Below the pieces are notes generated by a model. It searched no databases, was not told where the DNA came from, and saw only the letters and a program-made list of their open reading frames with translations. The position numbers were made by a program, and so were the translations under genes. A stretch of 7,328 bases of DNA from Lachnospiraceae bacterium UBA6452 (lineage in GTDB: Bacteria; Bacillota; Clostridia; Lachnospirales; Lachnospiraceae), in the NCBI GenBank assembly GCA_002441865.1, contig DJNY01000080.1:1-7328 (forward strand), given 5' to 3'. Numbering within the stretch: position 1 is the first letter of the stretch; every line of letters starts with the position of its first letter. Below, piece after piece: positions 1 through 6,300 of the stretch.

Positions 1-953
1 GCCGTGAGCGTTTCTGGGCAAAGGGCATGGAACAGGATAAGATCAATGCTTACATGACATTATATACAGCACTGGTTACCGTTGCGAAACTTGCAGCACC
101 GATGATCCCATTCATGACAGAGGATATTTACAGAAATCTGGTATGTGCAAATGATCCGTCAGCACCGGAATCTGTTCATCTGTGTGACTTCCCGGTTGCA
201 AATCCGGCTTATGTGGATAAGCAGCTGGAAGAAGACATGGAAGAAGTCCTGAAGATCGTTGTTATGGGACGTGCAGCCAGAAATACGGCCAACATCAAGA
301 ACAGACAGCCAATCGGTACCATGTTTGTAAAGGCTGAGAAAGCACTTTCTGATTTCTATCAGAAGATCATAGAAGAAGAGCTGAATGTCAAAGAAGTAAA
401 ATTCACAGACGATGTCAGAGAATTCACAACCTACACCTTCAAGCCACAGCTGAAGACAGTAGGCCCGAAATACGGCAAACAGCTTGGCGGTATCAAAGAA
501 TACCTTGCAAATGTAGACGGCAATGAAGCCATGAATAAATTAAATGCAGGCGAAAATCTCGTATTTGATGTAAACGGTACAGAAGTTTCTCTGTCTCTTG
601 ATGATGTGCTTGTGGAAATGAGCCAGAAGGAAGGCTATATGTCAGAGGCTGACAATACCGTAACAGTCGTACTTGACTGCAACTTATCAGAAGAGCTGAT
701 CGAGGAAGGCTTTGCAGCCGAGATCATTTCCAAGATCCAGACAATGCGTAAGGATTCCGGCTTTGAAGTGATGGATCACATCAAAGTAGGTATCGCAGGT
801 AACGACAAGCTTGCAGCGGTCGCAGCCAAGAATGAAAAAGCAATCGCAGATAAGGTACTTGCTGATTCCATCGATAAAGATGCTGTTTATGCAAACAGCA
901 AAGAGTGGAATGTCAATGGAGAAAAGGTAACACTTTCAGTAGAAAAGCAGTAA
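1..953 (+). CDS. ileS: Isoleucyl-tRNA synthetase, C-terminal part (5' end outside window)
   Basis: This cytoplasmic enzyme charges tRNA-Ile with isoleucine. Only the last 316 residues are present. The frame is already open at base 3 and reads RERFWAKGMEQDK, so the ATG at 27 is internal and not the start. Roughly the first 150 visible residues are the helical anticodon-binding domain, with the class I signature around LAAPMIPFMTEDIY and the following SVHLCDFPV. The remainder, including KPQLKTVGPKYGK and a late EEGFAAEIISKIQ segment, matches the C-terminal extension (DUF5915-like) of eukaryote-like, type 2 bacterial IleS. No C-terminal zinc-finger cysteine cluster, as in E. coli-type IleS, is seen. 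The full protein is usually about 1040 residues, so the HIGH and KMSKS catalytic motifs lie upstream. The stop TAA at 951-953 is followed within 20 bases by a terminator, so ileS ends its transcript here. The family call is very secure; the type 2 assignment rests on remembered family features. Confidence 0.96.
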   Translation, partial: RERFWAKGMEQDKINAYMTLYTALVTVAKLAAPMIPFMTEDIYRNLVCANDPSAPESVHLCDFPVANPAYVDKQLEEDMEEVLKIVVMGRAARNTANIKNRQPIGTMFVKAEKALSDFYQKIIEEELNVKEVKFTDDVREFTTYTFKPQLKTVGPKYGKQLGGIKEYLANVDGNEAMNKLNAGENLVFDVNGTEVSLSLDDVLVEMSQKEGYMSEADNTVTVVLDCNLSEELIEEGFAAEIISKIQTMRKDSGFEVMDHIKVGIAGNDKLAAVAAKNEKAIADKVLADSIDKDAVYANSKEWNVNGEKVTLSVEKQ

Positions 954-970
954 AAATGAAGCAGTAGGTA

Positions 971-1000
971 AAGATGCCCGGAATTTTTCCGGGCATTTTT
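971..1000 (+). terminator. Rho-independent terminator of ileS
   Basis: A perfect 10-bp stem (ATGCCCGGAA at 974-983 with TTCCGGGCAT at 987-996) closes a TTT loop and runs directly into a T run (996-1000). It begins 20 bases after the ileS stop codon. On the minus strand no good T run follows the stem, so it works only in the + direction. Confidence 0.93.
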
Positions 1001-1010
1001 ATGTTATGGC

Positions 1011-1092
1011 GACGAGGAAAATGCACGCATTTATGCGGTGCATTTGACGACCGCTAATCAGAGCGAGATTCGCAGAGCGTATCTCGTCTCTG
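1011..1092. repeat. Structured intergenic element with nested inverted repeats and a 14-bp tandem
   Basis: This non-coding block lies between the ileS terminator and the MCP promoter. It holds a hairpin with AAATGCAC (1019-1026) pairing to GTGCATTT (1038-1045), extended by GCAT (1027-1030) with ATGC (1033-1036) around one bulged G. A second hairpin pairs CAGAG (1059-1063) with CTCTG (1088-1092) and CGAGAT (1064-1069) with ATCTCG (1081-1086). An alternative closing pair, GACGAG (1011-1016) with CTCGTC (1083-1088), would span nearly the whole block. CAGAGCG also occurs twice, at 1059-1065 and 1073-1079, as part of an imperfect 14-bp tandem. No T run follows either hairpin, so it is not an ordinary terminator. 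It could be a dispersed intergenic repeat, a processing site or a relic; only the pairing is seen, and mobility or copy number is inference. Confidence 0.45.
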
Positions 1093-1130
1093 TTAAAAAA
1101 TAAAATATTTATACAAAAAAGTATGTTTTT

Positions 1131-1160
1131 TTTACAAAACATGATAAAATTTTTTATATG
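1131..1160 (+). promoter_or_regulatory. Candidate vegetative promoter of the chemotaxis receptor gene
   Basis: The AT-rich stretch before the receptor gene contains an extended -10 candidate, TGATAAAAT at 1142-1150, in which TAAAAT matches TATAAT at five of six positions. An alternative is TTTACA at 1131-1136 as a -35 box with TATATG at 1155-1160, spaced 18 bases. Neither pair is ideal. A flagellar sigma-D type site (TAAA, about 15 bases, GCCGATAA) was looked for and not found. Confidence 0.4.
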
Positions 1161-1181
1161 CCACAATAGGGGGACGCGAAC

Positions 1182-3167
1182 ATGAAAAAGAATTTAATCA
1201 GAAAGAAAGTTGCCATCTTTGGTATTCCCGCTGTCATCATTGCTTTTTTGCTTGTCTGTAGTGTGACATTCTTATCGACAAAAAATGCAACGCTGGAAAA
1301 TTCCGAAAAACAGTTTTCATTACACGTGGAAAAACTGGACAATGAAGTGTCTAAGGAAATCCGGGAGACAGTCGGTATTATCGGCAATATCAAACAAACT
1401 GTAAACCGTACCTGCCAAAGTACGCAGGATATTCAGGAATACATATATAAAATTGCGGATTCCTACCCGGATACCATTCCGACAGGCATTTACTGCGGAC
1501 TGACGGACGGAACCTATATAGATAAGATGTGGACACCGGGGGATGACTGGGTCATGAAAGAACGTCCATGGTATATACAGGGTATTGAGGCAGATGATGT
1601 TGTTTTCGGTGACATGTACCTGGATGCGGATACGGGCTCTTATATCGTATCGGTATTTACGAATATTTCCGATCAGCAGGGCAATGTAGTCGGTGTTATT
1701 TCCGCAGATGTACAGCTTGATGCCATCGATCAGATACTGAGAGGAGAAAAGATCTTTGATAATGGCTATGCCTACGCAGTGGACCGCGTATCCGGTCTGA
1801 TCTTCGGAAATCATGTGGACGAAAAAATGAACGGGCAGGAGATCGGTGCAGTAAAGACTGCGGAAGCAGAAACCATTGCACAAAAGATACAAAAGCACAC
1901 CTATGACGAGCTTCTTGTTGTGGGAGACAGCTATCTGGAAATCCATCCGATCGATGGAACGGAATTTGTCATTGTTTGTCAGGCTGCAAAGAAGGATGTA
2001 GAGAGTTCCCTTTTGCAGATCGAAAAGGTAACGGGCTTCAGTTCCGTGGCTGGTATGATCCTTCTGAATGTGGTGATCGCCATTATTTTGATCAACATAT
2101 TAAAACCGATCCCTGTGATCAATAAAAAGATTGAACAGCTTTCCAGTCTGGATATGACAAATGATGTGACGATCAAAAACAAAGATGAGCTGGGGGTAAT
2201 CGTTCACAATCTGAATACGATGTCCGACCAGTTGAAGCAAATGGTTCTGACCATTAAAAATTCTGCATTACAGATGCGGGATGCTTCCGATGATAATATG
2301 CAGACGGCTGATAATTTAAACGGATCTGCGGATGCACAGCTTGAGGCAGTTAGTGTGCTGACCGGTTCTATCCACCAGTTGACGGATGCGATCAATCAGA
2401 TCGCGGAATCAGCCCAGGTTTTGACACAAAGTGTTTCCGATACGGATGAAGCCTGTGAGTTAGTGGCAGGTAATGTAGATACTGCCATTGATCTGGTTTC
2501 GACCGGTGAAGAAGATATGAGAACGCTGGAAAGCCAGATGAATCATGTTTCCGAGATTTCCGGTAATCTGGAGGAAGCCGTTGCTAACGTAGAAAAAGGA
2601 CTGACCGGTATTACCGAAATGGTAAATGTGATCCAGGAGATCGCAGGTCAGACCAATCTGCTTTCCTTAAATGCCAGCATTGAGGCTGCAAGAGCCGGTG
2701 AATCCGGTCGGGGATTTGCCGTTGTGGCAAGCGAGATCCGGACACTTGCAGATAGCTGTGAGAACTCTGTAAAACAGATCGTGGAAACAACGGATAATCT
2801 GTCCGAGCTTGTGACGATCGTGATCAATGAGACAAAGACAAGCCGCGATGCGATTAACAACAGTGTGGAGGTTGTGAAAAAGACCGATGAAACCTTTGCT
2901 GCGATCAACAGCACCGTAGGACAGATCCATGAGGCAATGGAGCATGTGAAGCATGCCATTTCCGATATTGAGGGTGTTGCAACAGACATGGCAGCAAGTA
3001 CGGAAGAGCAGAGCGCAAGCACGATGGAAATGCAGGACACCTGTGAAAAAGTCATGGGGCTTGCAAAGGCTGTCAGAACGGACGGCGAAAAGACTGCAGC
3101 AGCGGGACATGGCATGTCAGAGCTTTCTACAAACCTGCTTGGAGAGGTTTCTAAGTTCAAATTATAA
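1182..3167 (+). CDS. Methyl-accepting chemotaxis protein with a dCache_1 sensor
   Basis: This is a membrane chemoreceptor that binds a ligand outside the cell and controls the CheA/CheW kinase complex, and so flagellar rotation. In order it has TM1 (residues 9-32), an extracellular double-Cache domain (about 35-275), TM2 (286-307), a HAMP domain (about 305-357, with LKPI and KDELG) and a long cytoplasmic coiled-coil signalling domain. The hairpin tip is clear at 486-522: [18 protein letters not shown], then [23 protein letters not shown] (607-612) resembles an adaptation methylation segment. The protein ends SKFKL and lacks a NWETF-type CheR tether. In the sensor, W123, R128, W130, Y131, Y146 and D176 sit at nearly the spacing of the amino-acid-binding Cache motif, so an amino acid ligand is plausible but unproven. 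The start is supported by AGGGGGA at 1168-1174, seven bases before ATG, and by the basic N-terminus MKKNLIRKK. It is monocistronic, with terminators on both sides. The receptor call is near certain; the ligand is inferred. Confidence 0.96.
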   Translation: MKKNLIRKKVAIFGIPAVIIAFLLVCSVTFLSTKNATLENSEKQFSLHVEKLDNEVSKEIRETVGIIGNIKQTVNRTCQSTQDIQEYIYKIADSYPDTIPTGIYCGLTDGTYIDKMWTPGDDWVMKERPWYIQGIEADDVVFGDMYLDADTGSYIVSVFTNISDQQGNVVGVISADVQLDAIDQILRGEKIFDNGYAYAVDRVSGLIFGNHVDEKMNGQEIGAVKTAEAETIAQKIQKHTYDELLVVGDSYLEIHPIDGTEFVIVCQAAKKDVESSLLQIEKVTGFSSVAGMILLNVVIAIILINILKPIPVINKKIEQLSSLDMTNDVTIKNKDELGVIVHNLNTMSDQLKQMVLTIKNSALQMRDASDDNMQTADNLNGSADAQLEAVSVLTGSIHQLTDAINQIAESAQVLTQSVSDTDEACELVAGNVDTAIDLVSTGEEDMRTLESQMNHVSEISGNLEEAVANVEKGLTGITEMVNVIQEIAGQTNLLSLNASIEAARAGESGRGFAVVASEIRTLADSCENSVKQIVETTDNLSELVTIVINETKTSRDAINNSVEVVKKTDETFAAINSTVGQIHEAMEHVKHAISDIEGVATDMAASTEEQSASTMEMQDTCEKVMGLAKAVRTDGEKTAAAGHGMSELSTNLLGEVSKFKL

Positions 3168-3187
3168 ATAAAGAGAGCGTTTCTTTG

Positions 3188-3218
3188 AAAACCGGCATAT
3201 GAGAATATGCCGGTTTTT
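3188..3218 (+). terminator. Rho-independent terminator of the chemotaxis receptor gene
   Basis: A perfect 13-bp stem (AAAACCGGCATAT at 3188-3200 with ATATGCCGGTTTT at 3205-3217) closes a GAGA tetraloop and ends in TTTTT, 20 bases after the stop codon. A second T run at 3226-3230, preceded by GCTC, can pair loosely with the AAAGAGAGC at 3170-3178 and may act as a backup. The A run before the stem gives only weak potential on the minus strand. Confidence 0.95.
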
Positions 3219-3277
3219 GCTGCTCTTTTTGGCAAAAATAACGAATGTATCGGGGGATCATGCGTGTTATACTTAAT

Positions 3278-3314
3278 TTGATACTTTAATGTCGTGAAAC
3301 GTGATATGATCACG
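3278..3314 (+). promoter_or_regulatory. Candidate promoter with a palindromic operator-like site
   Basis: TGATATGAT at 3302-3310 is an extended -10 candidate (TATGAT, five of six matches to TATAAT). It lies inside a 15-bp palindrome, CGTGAT-ATG-ATCACG (3300-3314). Half of that palindrome, CGTGA, is also repeated directly at 3293-3297. TTGATA at 3278-3283 resembles a -35 box but would be 21 bases from this -10, which is too far. A second extended -10-like string, TGTTATACT, is at 3265-3273. The promoter therefore must be in this short gap, but the exact boxes are uncertain, and the operator role is inference. Confidence 0.35.
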
Positions 3315-3350
3315 GGGATTTTTGTGAGACATATGCTTTCACAGAAAATG

Positions 3351-3357
3351 AGGGAGG
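3351..3357 (+). promoter_or_regulatory. Ribosome binding site that sets the start of the long surface protein
   Basis: AGGGAGG lies six bases before the ATG at 3364, which is ideal spacing. The other nearby in-frame ATG, at 3373, would be 15 bases away. The ATG at 3348 is in another frame. The chosen start also gives a complete signal peptide with its basic N-region. Confidence 0.85.
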
Positions 3358-3363
3358 AAAAAG

Positions 3364-6300
3364 ATGAGCAAAATGCGAAACAGATGGCTTGCACTTGGGC
3401 TGGCATTTCTAATGGCATTTCCGACAAACGGCGTTGTGGCATTCGCCGGGCAGCAGGCAGAAGTCGTGGCGGTAAGCGGAAATGAAGCAGATGTGCAGAA
3501 GCCGGGCACAGAGACAGAAGCTGGCACCGGGCTGGATGGGGATGAACAGACAGCAGACGGAGAACAAACAGATGCACAGGGAAACCTGCAAATGCAGGGA
3601 GAAGACCTGGATGCGGAAACAGCAGTTATTACAACGAGCTATCCGCTGGAAATCGGCGTGGAAAAGACGTTGACAAATTTGAAAAAAAATGTGATCTATT
3701 ATGTACAGGTAACAATCCCGGAGCCGGAAGCGGGTGAAAACCAGCCATATTACCGAATCAAGGTAGATGGAAAGACAATTGACACCTATAATAAATATTT
3801 TAGTGCTGATAAAAGCTCCTGGTATGAACATAAGAGTGGTTTTTTATATGAGATGGCTGGTACATATTTTCTGGGTATTCCCAATGATGCCCAGACAGAG
3901 CATACAGTATGCATAGAAGAAGCAGCTATTCAGTATGTTAAAACCGATTTTTCTGGTGCCAGATTATATGCAAATGGAGATTATTACTTACCTGCCATGG
4001 CAAAGTATACGCTGACTTATGCGGATGGAACAGAAGATGTCATCGCGGGTGAGAAACTAAATGCGTATACTTCTTGTGATGGCTTTGACGAAAAAGGAAA
4101 TGACTTCCGAAAACTGGAACCGGGAAGAAATACAGTTTCCATGCATGTGTTTGATAAGAAGATTACAGCTGATTTTACAGTATATGACAATATTGTATCT
4201 GGAATCCGCTTTGCAGAAGAACCAGAATTATATACCATGTATGAGGATGGAGAGAATTCATGGTTGAGTATTGGCTCTGATACGAAATTAATTGTGACTG
4301 AGGAAGGAAAAGAAAATACATATACACGGGAAGAGTTGGAAAAGAAATATGGGCTGAAGTATGGTGTTTTTTATCAGTACAGCAGTCTCTCAGATAATGA
4401 TACAGGAAGCTATCAGGCAGTAACGCCGATGGAATCAGATTGCTACGCACAGTATGTAGGAGATATTGTCCGTTATTTTGCGATCACAGATGAAATGACA
4501 GTGGATGCGTATGTTGTGTGTGCAGGGCAGTATTGCAGTTTCCCGGTACGGGTTGTAGCCAATCAGATCGATTCTGTTTCTGTAAATACGCTTCCGTTCA
4601 ATACAGCATTAGAAGAAGGTACCTCTGCCTTCCCGCTGAACGGACTGGAACTTATGCTTATGTATAAGGATGGCAGCAACCGGATTCTTTCTTATGATGC
4701 CGGAGATTTCAATGGAAATAGTCAGGGGTATTATTTGGGCCACGGAGGTGTATATGCAGGTACAACATGTATGGGATATGAAATTGCCGCGCTTGTAGAA
4801 GGAGCTTATGAATATGAGCTAAATTATGCAGGTAAGAGTGTGCGCATTCCATTCACTATTGTGCAGTCTTCGATAAAGAATATAACTTATGTAGGAGATC
4901 CAATCCAAATGCCGGAAGGTTATGATTCTTGCAGCAATTTCCCATATGCGCTTGAGATTGAATATAAGATGAGAGACGGCAGTACTATATCAGAAACACT
5001 TGACAAGCAATACTGGTATCCGAATGATGCTGCAATAATCTATATGGGAAATGATACATCCAAAGAGATAACAGTTGATGTCAGTGAGGTTCAGACTGAT
5101 ACGCTTGGTGTATATAAGGCGAATTTTGTTTACAATGGGAAAATGTTTCCGGTAGATGTAGAGATAATAGAAAATCCGGTAGAGAGCATTGCCATTGATA
5201 TAGCAAGCGTCAGAACGACATACGTACTGGGAGAAAACATCTATCTTGGCAGCAGTCTTGGACTTACTGCCACATATAAAGATGGAGAAATAAAACATCT
5301 GGATAGTGTTTTGCCGGATGCCCAGACTATTACCTATACAGACAAAAATGGGAACGAAATTACAACAGGTAATATCAATGAGCTGCCGCTTGGAAAGTAT
5401 ACGGTAGATGTCAGTGCACTTGGCAGAAAAGATTCTTATACAATTGATATTGTGGAAAATCCGATCAAGAGCATAGAAGTTGTCAGCGGAGCAGAACAGA
5501 CTGCCTACGAGGGTATTACAAATGGCAATCTGGCACAGGATATGACATTAAAAGTCAGCTATAAAGATGCTTCTGTTCCGGCAAAGGAAGTAACTATACC
5601 AAAGGGATACAGTAGTTATGTAGAAGATGAAAATTATCCGGGCGGAAAACTTACTGTAAATTATTCCAGCGTGAAGATAACAGACACTATGTGGAGTTCG
5701 GACATGCAAGCTATGCCATGCGGAACCTATGAGACAAGTCTGCAGCTTGGAGGATTTACGATTCCGTTTACGATTACAATCACGGAGGCGCCGATAGACA
5801 ATATCTCAGTATCAATACCGCAGGAATATCAGAGCTTTGTAGCAGGCGAGGATTTCTATATCAACAGCTGGAACCTGTCGGGTAGTAGCATTACCATTCG
5901 CTATAAAACCGGAGCCCCGGATAAAGTCATTGATCTGGAAACTTATAGTTATTATGATGCAGTATTAGATACAAACATGAATATAACCGGTAGTTTAAAG
6001 GATGCAGATGGTAACTGGGTAAATGACTGGGTCGGCAATTTAGAGCCGGGACAGTACTACTATGAGGTCAGCATTGGAAAGAAAACTGGAAGCTGCCCGA
6101 TCACGATCACAGAAAATCCGGTCGATCATTTTGATGTGACAGTACCGGATAAATATACATCTGAGACCGAGGGAGAACTTGAGTACATTCCATACGGAAA
6201 TGGCTTTAAACTCCATGTTTATTATACGGATGGAACAGAGAATACCTTCGTTACGAATAAAAAAGGAATGTGGCAGGATGATAAATTCAGCAGATTTAAC

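Noticed and set aside
27..953. A complete gene starting at the ATG at 27
   Set aside because: The frame is open upstream of 27 with residues (RERFWAKG) that continue the IleS sequence, so the gene is cut by the window edge.
1123..1142. Hairpin ATGTTTT/AAAACAT with a run of eight T as a terminator
   Set aside because: The stem is AT-only apart from one G-C pair and the T run lies inside it, not after it. It is better explained as AT-rich promoter sequence.
1093..1160. Flagellar sigma-D promoter for the receptor
   Set aside because: TAAA strings are present, but none is followed at 14-16 bases by a GCCGATAA-like box. CATGATAA at 1140-1147 matches only five of eight positions and has no TAAA at the right distance.
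1001..1181. Riboswitch (c-di-GMP or T-box) upstream of the receptor
   Set aside because: No conserved c-di-GMP-I core and no T-box sequence were recognised, and no terminator hairpin with a T run lies before the receptor start.
1320..1946. 208-codon open frame on the minus strand
   Set aside because: It is antisense to the well-supported Cache sensor, and its translation has no recognisable motif.
3294..3485. 63-codon open frame on the plus strand across the start of the long protein
   Set aside because: It is out of frame with the signal peptide gene, has no ribosome binding site at its start, and becomes Arg/Gly-rich nonsense.
2648..3577. 309-codon open frame on the minus strand
   Set aside because: It lies antisense to the receptor signalling domain, crosses a strong terminator and the next gene's start, and its Cys/Ser/Leu-rich translation matches no family. 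It is a shadow of the coding frame.
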